In this document: positions 14,078-21,100 of the stretch, in pieces | How the letters are laid out: each line of letters starts with the position of its first letter | Position numbering within the stretch: the stretch's first letter is position 1 | DNA from: Deltaproteobacteria bacterium | GTDB lineage: Bacteria > Myxococcota > UBA796 > SXON01 | Assembly (NCBI GenBank): GCA_947483545.1 | Contig: CANKNP010000040.1 | Coordinates: 1-21,100 of the forward strand | DNA length: 21,100 bases | Direction of reading: 5' to 3' | Made by a program: the position numbers and the translations under genes | Notes under the pieces: generated by a model | What the model saw: only the letters and a program-made list of their open reading frames with translations | What the model was told of the DNA's origin: nothing | Database searches by the model: none

Positions 14078-14620
14078 GTGACCGAGATGTTCGCCTTTCT
14101 CCTCTTCGCGTGCCACGCCACGGAGCGTCCCACCACGCCTGAGGTGACGCCTCCGGGCGCGGTGCTCCTCCAGCCGGTCGCCACGGCCCGGACGTCAAGC
14201 GCCACGGTGCCGGGGCCGCCGGCCGGTTGCGTTGCGAAGTTCTTCGTGCGGGTTCCGAAGTCGGCGTGCCCCGACGACACCGACCCATGGCTCATACGCG
14301 GCGAGGTGAGCGGCGCCGCCGCGGGAGCGACGTGTCACCTCTCGTGCAGTAGCCGCGAAAAGCATGCCCAATGGGCGATGTTCGTCCCTACCCCGGGGTT
14401 CCGCGGCGACCTGACCTGCGTCGTTGAAGGTGTGGAACCGTTCACCTTCGTCGTTGGCGACCCCGCCTCGGGGTTCTCCGACGCCGCGGGCGCGACCTGG
14501 CTCTCCAGCTTCGGGGGCGACAGCTACCTCTGGGACATGCGCGCAGACATCGAGTACATCACCGCGAAGGGCTGCCCCTCCGGGCAACCGAGCCGCGGCA
14601 CAGCAAGCGCACAGAAGTGA
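14078..14620 (+). CDS. Short lipoprotein-like protein, function unknown
   Basis: The 180-residue product begins with a very short hydrophobic stretch, FAFLLFAC, with Cys12 in a lipobox-like position, then a Pro/Thr-rich linker (about 16-48) and a compact domain with five further Cys (about 51-170). Motifs such as VAKFFVRVPKSACPDD, CHLSCSSREKHAQW and GDLTCVVEGVEPF suggest a small disulfide-stabilised beta domain. I do not recognise a family. I chose GTG 14078 because GAGG at 14069-14072 sits five bases upstream; the stop of the preceding gene (14068-14070) lies inside that ribosome-binding site, which suggests coupling. An ATG at 14087 is an alternative. Longer forms would read into the preceding gene and lose the signal-like start. 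Confidence 0.65.
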   Translation: MTEMFAFLLFACHATERPTTPEVTPPGAVLLQPVATARTSSATVPGPPAGCVAKFFVRVPKSACPDDTDPWLIRGEVSGAAAGATCHLSCSSREKHAQWAMFVPTPGFRGDLTCVVEGVEPFTFVVGDPASGFSDAAGATWLSSFGGDSYLWDMRADIEYITAKGCPSGQPSRGTASAQK

Positions 14621-14647
14621 GGCACTCAGATTTGTTACATCTGTGCC
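14621..14647 (+). terminator. Stem-loop directly after a stop codon
   Basis: Immediately after the TGA at 14618-14620, GGCA and CAGAT pair with ATCTG and TGCC, giving about nine base pairs with a 2-nt bulge and a TTGTTAC loop. The position favours a terminator or 3'-end hairpin for the 13363-14620 pair, but no U-run follows, so the evidence is structural only. Confidence 0.35.
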
Positions 14648-14768
14648 CCGCTGCGCGGACGAGGGCTGGATGCCCAACTCCTCGCCTCTACCCTCCCTTC
14701 CCGCGCCGTCCGGGCGAGCGAGCCACCGGCGCGATTTCCAGTTAGCTTCGCGCCCGGAGAACTCGCCC

Positions 14769-15353
14769 ATGCCCCGTCTTTCCCACCCCCTGCTCTTCGC
14801 CGTTCCCCTCGCCCTCGGCTTCGCGCTCGCCTGCGGAGGCTCCAGCACCACCACGCCGCCGCCGCCGCCGACGCCGACCGGGGTGACCACCCCCGCGGTC
14901 CCCGCCGCCAAGACGTTCGACCAGGCCGCGTTCGTCTGCTGCAACCACGAGCGGGCGTCTGACCTGCTCAAGGAGTACCTGGACGTCGAGAAGAAGCTCT
15001 TCTCCGGCGACGGCAGCCACGTGAACGGACAGTACACCGCGCTCCGCGGCGTCGCCAAGGGCGGCATCCAGTTCGGAGGCTTCGCGTCCGACGAAAACAG
15101 CATGCTGCAGCGCATCGCGGACGAGTCCGAGCATTCGATCTCGCTGGATCTCGCTGGCAAGCGCTCGCACTTCAAGGCGCTCTCCACCGACGTGATCGGG
15201 TTCCTACGCAAGCATGGCGGCACGGGCAGCACCCGCGTGGCCGAAGCCCGTTGCCCGATGTTCGAGGGCGGCGCATCCTGGCTGCAGACCGAGATGACCA
15301 TCGCGAACCCCTACTACGGCAGCGCCATGGCGACGTGCGGTAGCTTCCAGTGA
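14769..15353 (+). CDS. DUF3347-like lipoprotein (metal-efflux-associated domain)
   Basis: The 194-residue lipoprotein has signal peptide FAVPLALGFALAC, with the acylated Cys at 22, followed by a Thr/Pro linker. The C-terminal ~140 residues closely follow the pattern I know from DUF3347, a periplasmic domain found alone and at the end of CusB-like metal-efflux adaptors: LLKEYLDVEKKLFSGD, a central helical region, HFKALSTDVIGFLRKHG, then the hallmark CPMFEGGASWLQ and NPYYGSAMATCG. The two Cys, Met and His residues there could bind copper or a related metal; a Cys-Cys-x-His motif (FVCCNH) stands just before the domain. I chose ATG 14769 because it gives a proper signal peptide and has GGAG upstream; the frame stays open much further 5'. 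The gene overlaps the thiolase start by 4 bp. Confidence 0.8.
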   Translation: MPRLSHPLLFAVPLALGFALACGGSSTTTPPPPPTPTGVTTPAVPAAKTFDQAAFVCCNHERASDLLKEYLDVEKKLFSGDGSHVNGQYTALRGVAKGGIQFGGFASDENSMLQRIADESEHSISLDLAGKRSHFKALSTDVIGFLRKHGGTGSTRVAEARCPMFEGGASWLQTEMTIANPYYGSAMATCGSFQ

Positions 15354-16483
15354 TCGCCTACATCGTCGACGCGGTCCGGTCTCCGATCGGGCGCGGCGGG
15401 CAGGGCTACAAGGACGTGCGCCCAGACGTGCTGTTGGGCGCCGTGCTTCACGCGCTGGTCGAACGGACGGGAATTGACCCGGGATGCGTCGAGGATGTGG
15501 TCGCTGGATGTGTGACACAGGTCGGAGAGCAGGGCCTGAACGTGGCGCGCAATGCGGCGCTGCTGGCGGGCCTGCCGGTTGATGTGACCGGCGTTTCGGT
15601 GAACCGCATGTGTGGCAGCTCGCTGCAGGCGGTGAACTTTGCGGCGATGGGCTGTGCGTCGGGCTTTCAAGGCCTGGTGATCGCGGGCGGCGTGGAGTCC
15701 ATGTCTCGGGTGCCGATGGGCAGCGACATGATGCTGAACGGCAACATGATCACGCCCGCGCCCGAGCTCTCCTGGCGCTACAGCATCGTGCCGCAGGGCA
15801 CCTCCGCGGAGCTGGTGGCCAAGCGGTTCGGGCTCACGCGGCAACAGTTGGATGCGTTCAGCCTGGAGAGCCATGTTCGCGCAGCCCGCGCGCAAGACAA
15901 CGGCTGGTTCGACAACGAGATCGTGCCGGTGTGCGGCCTGTCGAAGGACGAAGGCGTGCGGCGCGACACCTCGCCGGAGCGCCTCGCCAAGTTGAAGCCG
16001 GCGTTTGCCGCGGATGGTTTGACCACCGCGGGGTCATCGTCCCAGATCAGCGATGGCGCCGCCGCGGTGTTGATCGCGAGCGAGGATGCCGTCCGGCGCT
16101 ACGGGCTGAAGCCCAGGGCGCGCATCACGGCGATGGCGACGGCGGGTGTGGACCCGACGATCATGCTGACAGCCCCGATCCCGGCGACGCGGAAGGCGCT
16201 CGCGCAGGCCAAGCTTGGCGTCGGGGACATCGATGCTGTCGAGATGAACGAGGCCTTTGCGTCAGTCGTGCTCGGGTGTTCGGGCGCGCTGGAATTGGAC
16301 CTGGCGCGGGTCAACGTCCACGGCGGCGCGATTGCGTTCGGGCATCCGCTCGGGGCGTCGGGCGCGCGCCTGATCGCCACGTTGCTCGGGGTTTTGGATC
16401 GGACCGGCGGCCGGCGCGGTCTCGCGACGATGTGCATCGGGTTCGGGCAAGGCATCACGACGATCATCGACCGGGACGTGTAG
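15350..16483 (+). CDS. Thiolase (acetyl-CoA C-acetyltransferase family)
   Basis: Catalyses the reversible condensation or cleavage of acyl-CoA with acetyl-CoA, in beta-oxidation or acetoacetyl-CoA formation. The 377-residue product has all thiolase signatures: nucleophile Cys88 in VNRMCGSSLQAVNFA, the EMNEAFASVVL block, His332 in GGAIAFGHPLGASGAR and the acid/base Cys362 in CIGFGQG. The last motif normally reads CxGGGxG; the Phe here is a mild deviation. Length is normal (about 390). The start is GTG 15350, overlapping the previous stop (GTGA), and MIAYIVDAVRSPIGRGG is the expected N-terminus. The hypothetical gene that follows starts on the last base of the stop codon, so the thiolase sits inside a tightly coupled operon. 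Degradative versus synthetic role cannot be decided, as no hydratase or dehydrogenase partner is in the window. Confidence 0.95.
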   Translation: MIAYIVDAVRSPIGRGGQGYKDVRPDVLLGAVLHALVERTGIDPGCVEDVVAGCVTQVGEQGLNVARNAALLAGLPVDVTGVSVNRMCGSSLQAVNFAAMGCASGFQGLVIAGGVESMSRVPMGSDMMLNGNMITPAPELSWRYSIVPQGTSAELVAKRFGLTRQQLDAFSLESHVRAARAQDNGWFDNEIVPVCGLSKDEGVRRDTSPERLAKLKPAFAADGLTTAGSSSQISDGAAAVLIASEDAVRRYGLKPRARITAMATAGVDPTIMLTAPIPATRKALAQAKLGVGDIDAVEMNEAFASVVLGCSGALELDLARVNVHGGAIAFGHPLGASGARLIATLLGVLDRTGGRRGLATMCIGFGQGITTIIDRDV

Positions 16484-17016
16484 TGCCGGATCTGGTCGAG
16501 GTCTGGATGCCCGGCACGCCCGGGCGTTGGCCGTTCGCTGGGCACGTGCGCGGCCGCTGGGAGGCAGGCCCCGTGCGGATCGCATGGGCAGGCAGGGTCG
16601 CGCACTCGGCGCTGCCCGACGAAGCGTGGGAGGCTGCAACCGCGCTGCGCGACGCGCTCGCGGGGGTGACGGGCGATGGCCGGTTTGATGTGATCAGCCG
16701 CGCCTGGGAGGCCGTGGCGAAGCTGCCCGAGCGGTGGAAGGATCGCGAGGATCTGTGCCTATTGTTCGCGGCGAGCGACCCCGCGGGGGTGATGCTGTCG
16801 GCGACCGGAGTCACGGGCGTGTTCATCGAGGGTGCGACGGGGTGGGTGGCCGCGGCGCTGTCCGGCTCGCCACTGTTCACCGAGCCGGGGGTGCCTACCC
16901 GGGCGCTGGTCCCCCAACCGCCGCTGCGGCCAGGGTTTCGCTTCCTCGGCCTGCCGAAGGACATGGCGATGCCGAAGCCCGCGGAGGTCCCCATGGCCTG
17001 CGGCGTGCGCACATGA
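16483..17016 (+). CDS. Conserved-looking hypothetical protein (177 aa)
   Basis: I do not recognise this protein. Starting from GTG 16483, which shares one base with the thiolase stop (TAGTG), it encodes 177 residues with no signal peptide or membrane helix, so it is probably cytoplasmic. It opens with a beta-strand-like segment (DLVEVWMPGTPGRW, then GPVRIAWAGRV) followed by a helix (DEAWEAATALRDALAGV). Its second half, with FAASDPAGVMLSATGVTG and WVAAALSGSPLFTEPG, resembles the alternating strand and turn pattern of a beta-sandwich such as a PP2C-like or sensor fold, but no metal-binding Asp motif is evident. The next gene begins within its stop codon (ATGA), so all three are co-translated. 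Coding status is supported by these overlaps and by the frame's codon bias. Confidence 0.65.
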   Translation: MPDLVEVWMPGTPGRWPFAGHVRGRWEAGPVRIAWAGRVAHSALPDEAWEAATALRDALAGVTGDGRFDVISRAWEAVAKLPERWKDREDLCLLFAASDPAGVMLSATGVTGVFIEGATGWVAAALSGSPLFTEPGVPTRALVPQPPLRPGFRFLGLPKDMAMPKPAEVPMACGVRT

Positions 17017-17771
17017 GCACCGAGGGCATCCTCGCCGGAAACCTCGCTGGGCTCGACCTGCGGGCGCAGACGGACCTGCTCATCGACGCGGTCAAGACCG
17101 CCGAGGGGCGCCCGCTCGGCCCGCTGCTGGACGCCCTCGCGGCGGCCGACCCGTTGGCGCTCACGGAGGTCGTCTGCGGCACGCGCTCTCCCGGCGGCAG
17201 CGCGCTGATCCTGGCGGCGCTGCCTCACGCCGAACGCTTCGAGGCGACCCTCTCCCCGCGTGGCGCCTGGCCGCGTCTTCTGGAGCTTGGCGGAGCGGAG
17301 TCGGCGCTCCCGGTCCTGACCACCGCCGCCCGTCGCCACCCTGGCGCAGGCTGGCTGGTCGCGCTCTCGCGCAAGGTCGAGGGCAGCCGCGCGGGCCTGG
17401 CCCATCTGACCGCCTGCGCGCACCACCCGGCGTTTGCCCAGGCGTGTCGGAATCACGCGGACGCGGGGCACATCGAGGGGTTGGTCCTCGCTTCCGGGGC
17501 GACCGGCCGAGCGGAGCCCGCAGCCGCGCTCTTGGGTGCAGGAAAATTCGACGCGATGTTGCGGGCCGCGGGCGCGGCGTTGGACACCGCGCCCGACAGC
17601 CCACTCGTCGCACAGTTGGCAGCGGTCTGGGGGCCGGAACCTGACGATTTGTTCGTGCGGATCTTGCCGATCCTGCGCAAGAAGTCTGCGGCGGAGGCGC
17701 TGCGCACGCATTGTCGGCATTTGCCGAAAACCGGGAGGCTGCTGGATTTGATTATTCGGGGGATGGTGTAG
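17013..17771 (+). CDS. Alpha-helical repeat-like hypothetical protein (252 aa)
   Basis: The 252-residue product consists almost wholly of short Ala/Leu-rich amphipathic helices separated by Gly, Pro or Asp turns, for example QTDLLIDAVKTAEGRPLGPLL-type pairs repeated along its length. This resembles HEAT/ARM-like solenoids, but no exact repeat is clear. There is no signal peptide, membrane helix or catalytic motif. It could be a scaffold or partner of the preceding protein; this is inference from co-translation (ATGA overlap at 17013-17016). The upstream in-frame extension (to 16734) was rejected because it overlaps the preceding gene. A basic segment near the C-terminus (ILPILRKKSAAEALRTHC) precedes a hydrophobic end, LLDLIIRGMV. 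Confidence 0.65.
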   Translation: MSTEGILAGNLAGLDLRAQTDLLIDAVKTAEGRPLGPLLDALAAADPLALTEVVCGTRSPGGSALILAALPHAERFEATLSPRGAWPRLLELGGAESALPVLTTAARRHPGAGWLVALSRKVEGSRAGLAHLTACAHHPAFAQACRNHADAGHIEGLVLASGATGRAEPAAALLGAGKFDAMLRAAGAALDTAPDSPLVAQLAAVWGPEPDDLFVRILPILRKKSAAEALRTHCRHLPKTGRLLDLIIRGMV

Positions 17772-17776
17772 GCCCG

Positions 17777-18016
17777 TTGGCGGTAGCAGTCGCCGATTGG
17801 CAGTCGCCTTGGGTCCACCACGACGGTGCCGACGCCTCCTACCCACACGGTGCGCAGGTCCTCGTCGCGCACTGTGTGCTCGACGGGCACCACCGGGCTC
17901 AGGCAGCAAGCGAGCTTGGGGTGCCGCTTCGTGTTTTGACATTCCTCCGGATCGACGCATCGCGGATGTCGGAAGCCACACTGGCCGAGGTCATGGCTGC
18001 GCTTCACGCCGGATGA
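17777..18016 (+). CDS. Small ParB-like 'DGHHR' domain protein
   Basis: The 79-residue product has VLDGHHRAQAASELGVPLRVLTF (residues about 34-56), which resembles the nucleotide-binding loop of ParB/Srx-type folds: DGHHR/RxxAA, then a strand. A compact HTH is not present, so it is not a partition protein; family members of this size may be nucleotide-dependent kinases or nucleases such as SerK-like proteins, or a free-standing domain. I chose TTG 17777, 5 bp after the previous stop and preceded by GGGGGATGG. A longer TTG start at 17711 would overlap the previous gene by 61 bp and add a peptide rich in Gly and Asp. The two starts cannot be separated from sequence alone. Confidence 0.55.
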   Translation: MAVAVADWQSPWVHHDGADASYPHGAQVLVAHCVLDGHHRAQAASELGVPLRVLTFLRIDASRMSEATLAEVMAALHAG

Positions 18017-18033
18017 CTCAGGTCCGGAGGGGG

Positions 18034-18061
18034 GCGAGGTGCGGAGGTGCGAGGTGCGGGG
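18034..18061. repeat. Short degenerate direct repeat upstream of the LTD lipoprotein gene
   Basis: GCGAGGT, GCGGAGGT, GCGAGGT and GCGGGGA follow one another in this 28-bp stretch, giving a 15-bp near-repeat unit present nearly twice. It lies in the 101-bp gap before the LTD lipoprotein gene. No function can be assigned. Confidence 0.4.
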
Positions 18062-18067
18062 AGCCCC

Positions 18068-18096
18068 TTGCCATCCGCCCCTTCCCCGTGTAAAGC
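18068..18096 (+). promoter_or_regulatory. Weak sigma-70-like promoter candidate
   Basis: TTGCCA (18068-18073, five of six bases matching TTGACA) is followed 17 bp later by TAAAGC (18091-18096, only three of six matching TATAAT). It is positioned to drive the lipoprotein gene starting at 18118, whose GGAG lies at 18109-18112. The poor -10 keeps confidence low. Confidence 0.22.
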
Positions 18097-18117
18097 GGCG
18101 CCCGCGCTGGAGCCCTC

Positions 18118-21093
18118 ATGCGTCCGATCTTCCTCCTCTCTCTGCTTTCTGCCTGCGGCCCGGCCACCATGGGCGGCGAGCGGCTCCACATCCAGCCGGC
18201 GCCGGACAGCGAGATCGACGATCCCCAGGCAGTGATCGGCCGCGCGTACTTCACCACGATCCAGGCGGGCATTGACGCCGCTGCGTCGGGCGACACAGTG
18301 GTGATCCCCAGCGGCACGTACACCGAGACGCTCACGCTGAAGGATGGCGTGAAGCTCGAGGGTGCTGGCCAGGATCAAACCTGGATCTACGGCACGGCCA
18401 CGCTCTCCTCGGGCACCGTCACGGTCTCGAAGCTGTCGATGGCGGACCCCGCGTATGTGTCCAGCGGGGCGGCCTACACCAACTACGGCATTCACGCGAC
18501 CGGCGGCACGATCACCACGGAGGATGTGGGCCTGCACTACTTCCTCTACGGGGTGTACGCGACCGGCGGGGGCTCTGCGGTCGTGTCCGACACGCTCTTG
18601 TCCTACAACTGGTACGGGGCGGTGGGCGACGGATCGACGGCGTTCTCGGTGTTCAACAGCCTCGTGGGCTCGAACGCTGCGGGAGGCGTCGCCGTCGTGA
18701 GCTCCACGTCCACGAACATCCTCTACAACACTTTTGTGGGCAACAGCTTCGCGGCCACCGCCACCTATCTGGTAGGCGCCGTCGCACTCGGCAACACAAC
18801 GGACGCTTCGGTGAACCGGGTGGTGAACAACATCGTGACGTCGAACTACTACGGCCTCGACTGCCACGGGTGTGTGGCGACGATGGGCGGAAACCTCGTC
18901 TGGGGCAATACCACCAACTACATCAACGACGCCTCGGCGGACAGCCGCGACCTGTCGGGTGACCCCGGGTTCGCGAACGCCGGTGAGGGCGACTTCGGCC
19001 TCGCCGCTACGTCGATCTGCATCGACACCGCCTGGTCGAGCTACAGCATCAGCACCGACGCCAACGGCGAGACGCGCCCCCAGGGTGTGACGTACGACGT
19101 CGGCATGGATGAGTACGCGACGAGCGCCTACGAGCTGCTGGTCACCGAGGTGATGTCGAACGCGGCGGCCGAGTCGACCGGCGAGTTCGTGGAGATCTAC
19201 AACGCGGGCGGATCGTCGGTGGATCTCGACGGGTTCCTCCTGACGGATGGCGACGAGGACGACACCTTGCAGGCCTACGGCAGCTCGTCGACGGTGCTCG
19301 CGCCCGGCGCCTATGCGGTGGTCATCGACCCCGAGTACGCGAGCAACTACACCATCGACGCGGGCGTCATCCTGCTGACGACGGGCGACACCGAGGTCGG
19401 GAACGGGCTCACCACCTCCGATACGGTCACCCTCTTGGAGACGGACGGCACGACGATCGCCGGGAGCTTCTCGCACGCGTCGGATCCAGGCGATGGCGTG
19501 TCGATGGAGATGTACGACGTCACGGTGGGCGACGTGTCTGGAAACTGGCGCAGCAGCCAATGCGCGAGCGGCTCAAGCCCTGGTGCTGCCCACTGCTTCC
19601 CAGAGGCGGGCGACCCGGCGGACCTCATCGTGACCGAGGTGCTGGCCAACGCGACGGTCGAGTCCACCGGGGAGTTCATCGAGCTCTACAATACCGGTAC
19701 GCAGGACATCGACGCCGCGGGGCTGAAGATCAAAGACAACAGCTCGACCGACACCCTCGCTGGCTACAGCGGGGGCTCAACCCTCATCGGGCCCGGCCAG
19801 CACGCGCTGATCGTCGATGCCGGCTACACCTACGACTACTACCTGCCGTCGGACTTGGTGCTCCTGACCACCGGCGACGCGACGTTGGGCAACGGCCTGT
19901 CGCTCACCGACACCGTGACCCTCTACGACACCGATGGCACCACGGTGATCGACACCTTCTCGTCGCCCTCGGACCCCGGCGACGGCAACAGCATCGAGAA
20001 GGTCGATTACACGCTGGGCGACACGGCTTCGAATTGGGTGGACGCCGGCACGGCCTGCAACCGGGGCGCATCCCCTGGCCGCTTCAACGGCGCGTCCGGT
20101 GGCACCTGCGCGGTGCTCTACATCAACGAGGTGATGTCCAACCCCCTCGATGAGGACACCGGCGAGTTCGTCGAGATCTACAACGCCGGCTCCGACAGCG
20201 TGGACCTCGCCGGCTTGGTGATCTCCGACGGCGACGAGGACGACACCATCGCCTCCTACGAGGGTGGTGCCACACTGCTCGCGCCGGGCGGTTGGGCCAT
20301 CATCATCGACTCCGAGTACGCCGACGAGTACTCCGTAGACGCGGGCGTGGTGGTCGTGACCACGAGCAACTCGACGCTTGGAAACGCCCTCTCCGTCTCC
20401 GACGCGGTGGAGTTCTACGAGGCCGACGGCGCGAACCTCATCGACTCCTTCGGCTTTCCCCAGAACCCCGGAAACGGCATCTCCGTCGAGCGCGTGGCGT
20501 ATGCCAGCGTGCTGGATGGATCCGGGAACTGGCTCGGTTCGACCTGCGCATCTGGCTCCTCGCCCGGCGCAGACAATTGCGTGTCGTCCGGCGGCTCGTC
20601 CGCCACCGAGAGCACCTACGAGCTGGTGATCTCCGAGATCCTCGCCAACCCGCTCGACGAGAGCACCGGCGAGTTCATCGAGATCTACAACGCCGGGTCC
20701 ACCGACATCGACATGCTCTACATGGTCATCTGGGATGGCGACGCGCTCGACACCCTGTTCGGCTACACCGACATCTACGATACCGTGCTCGCCCCCGGCC
20801 AGTACGCCGTCATCCTCGACTCCGACTACGCCGGCGAGTACAGCATCCCCGCAGGCGCGCTCGTGCTCACCGCCGACGACAGCACGCTGGGCAGCGGGCT
20901 CTCCACCGATGACGCCATCTACCTCTACGAGTCCGGTGGCACCGCGCTGATCGACAGCTACAGCTTCCCGTCGAACCCCGGCAACGGTATCAGCAGCGAC
21001 AAGGTTGACCTCGCTGCGGGCGACCTCTCATCGAACTGGGCCGACTCCACCTGCGCTTCGGGCTCCAGCCCTGGCGCCGCCTCGTGCTTCTAA
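18118..21093 (+). CDS. Beta-helix plus four lamin-tail-domain lipoprotein
   Basis: A 991-residue surface lipoprotein. The lipobox is LLSAC with the acylated Cys at 13. Residues about 40-330 look like a right-handed parallel beta-helix: it opens with FTTIQAGIDAAASGDTVVI and GTYTETLTL and ends with DPGFANAGEGDFGLA and ETRPQGVTYDVGMDEY, the hallmark of choice-of-anchor Q-type domains. Four lamin tail domains follow, at about 338, 502, 667 and 834, each opening with a TEV/NEV/SEI-M/L-N segment and TGEF(V/I)E(I/L)YN, and ending (first, third and fourth) with a Cys-SGSSPGA-Cys pair. LTDs in bacteria are usually found in secreted nucleases and adhesins, but no nuclease domain is present here, so an adhesive or carbohydrate-binding role is inferred. 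It stops at 21093, just inside the window, and seems complete. Confidence 0.9.
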   Translation: MRPIFLLSLLSACGPATMGGERLHIQPAPDSEIDDPQAVIGRAYFTTIQAGIDAAASGDTVVIPSGTYTETLTLKDGVKLEGAGQDQTWIYGTATLSSGTVTVSKLSMADPAYVSSGAAYTNYGIHATGGTITTEDVGLHYFLYGVYATGGGSAVVSDTLLSYNWYGAVGDGSTAFSVFNSLVGSNAAGGVAVVSSTSTNILYNTFVGNSFAATATYLVGAVALGNTTDASVNRVVNNIVTSNYYGLDCHGCVATMGGNLVWGNTTNYINDASADSRDLSGDPGFANAGEGDFGLAATSICIDTAWSSYSISTDANGETRPQGVTYDVGMDEYATSAYELLVTEVMSNAAAESTGEFVEIYNAGGSSVDLDGFLLTDGDEDDTLQAYGSSSTVLAPGAYAVVIDPEYASNYTIDAGVILLTTGDTEVGNGLTTSDTVTLLETDGTTIAGSFSHASDPGDGVSMEMYDVTVGDVSGNWRSSQCASGSSPGAAHCFPEAGDPADLIVTEVLANATVESTGEFIELYNTGTQDIDAAGLKIKDNSSTDTLAGYSGGSTLIGPGQHALIVDAGYTYDYYLPSDLVLLTTGDATLGNGLSLTDTVTLYDTDGTTVIDTFSSPSDPGDGNSIEKVDYTLGDTASNWVDAGTACNRGASPGRFNGASGGTCAVLYINEVMSNPLDEDTGEFVEIYNAGSDSVDLAGLVISDGDEDDTIASYEGGATLLAPGGWAIIIDSEYADEYSVDAGVVVVTTSNSTLGNALSVSDAVEFYEADGANLIDSFGFPQNPGNGISVERVAYASVLDGSGNWLGSTCASGSSPGADNCVSSGGSSATESTYELVISEILANPLDESTGEFIEIYNAGSTDIDMLYMVIWDGDALDTLFGYTDIYDTVLAPGQYAVILDSDYAGEYSIPAGALVLTADDSTLGSGLSTDDAIYLYESGGTALIDSYSFPSNPGNGISSDKVDLAAGDLSSNWADSTCASGSSPGAASCF
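19129..21093 (+). repeat. Four tandem LTD-encoding repeats of about 495 bp
   Basis: Units start near 19129, 19621, 20116 and 20617, giving spacings of 492, 495 and 501 bp. The most conserved DNA encodes the GEF(V/I)E(I/L)YN strand in each unit. Units 1, 3 and 4 share the closing CASGSSPGA motif; unit 2 has a different end (CNRGASPG). Divergence between units shows that the duplication is not recent. Confidence 0.8.
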
Positions 21094-21100
21094 GGAACCA

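Noticed and set aside
14424..14768. Upstream in-frame extension of the DUF3347-like lipoprotein gene.
   Set aside because: It overlaps the preceding gene and a stem-loop and would bury the signal peptide that starts at 14769.
18004..19560. Minus-strand open frame of 518 codons across the beta-helix/LTD gene.
   Set aside because: It is His/Arg/Val-rich with no domain pattern and lies antisense to a gene with clear lipobox, beta-helix and LTD motifs. High GC makes such frames common.

Overview
This is a 21.1 kb, very GC-rich, gene-dense bacterial window with 18 supported protein-coding genes. I see no tRNA, rRNA, CRISPR array, transposase or phage gene. Several features point to a Myxococcota-type (former deltaproteobacterial) Gram-negative: an outer-membrane TolC protein, up to five predicted lipoproteins, an FG-GAP repeat lipoprotein with a CARDB-like tail, an Asp/Thr/Ala low-complexity linker behind a DGxDNDxDGxxDC calcium-type motif, and a lamin-tail-domain (LTD) repeat lipoprotein. 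This placement is inferred from protein style; there is no marker gene for it.

Layout. 46-2317: a TolC-family efflux protein converges on, and overlaps, an EamA-type transporter. 2430-3536: an unrecognised polytopic membrane protein, with the same 14-bp stem-loop sequence on both sides. 3706-5607 (minus): FG-GAP/VCBS lipoprotein. 5682-6410: carbon-nitrogen hydrolase. 6417-7244 (minus): winged-helix protein, divergent from a two-gene unit (7528-9578) of a sterol-desaturase-like hydroxylase with an extra C-terminal domain and an HTTM-like membrane protein. 9476-11207 (minus): a polyprenyl-synthetase homologue with eroded Asp-rich motifs, coupled to a TruB pseudouridine synthase whose 3' end is antisense to the HTTM gene. 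11258-11343: a 31-bp tandem repeat in the divergent promoter region. 11408-13267: a small membrane protein followed directly by glutamine-dependent NAD+ synthetase.

13363-18016 is a co-directional run: two lipoprotein-like genes, a DUF3347-like (metal-efflux-associated) lipoprotein, a thiolase, two unrecognised proteins and a small ParB-like 'DGHHR' protein. Several of these join by 1-4 bp stop/start overlaps, which suggests one transcript from about 14769 on. 18118-21093 is a 991-residue lipoprotein made of a parallel beta-helix and four ~165-residue LTD repeats, ending seven bases before the window edge.

In function the window is a mix of housekeeping genes (nadE, truB, thiolase), cell-envelope and surface proteins, and lipid or isoprenoid-related membrane chemistry. 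I did not find a clear new defence or mobile system. The best leads are the hydroxylase/HTTM pair, the degenerate polyprenyl-synthetase homologue, the DUF3347-thiolase operon and the intergenic repeat families.
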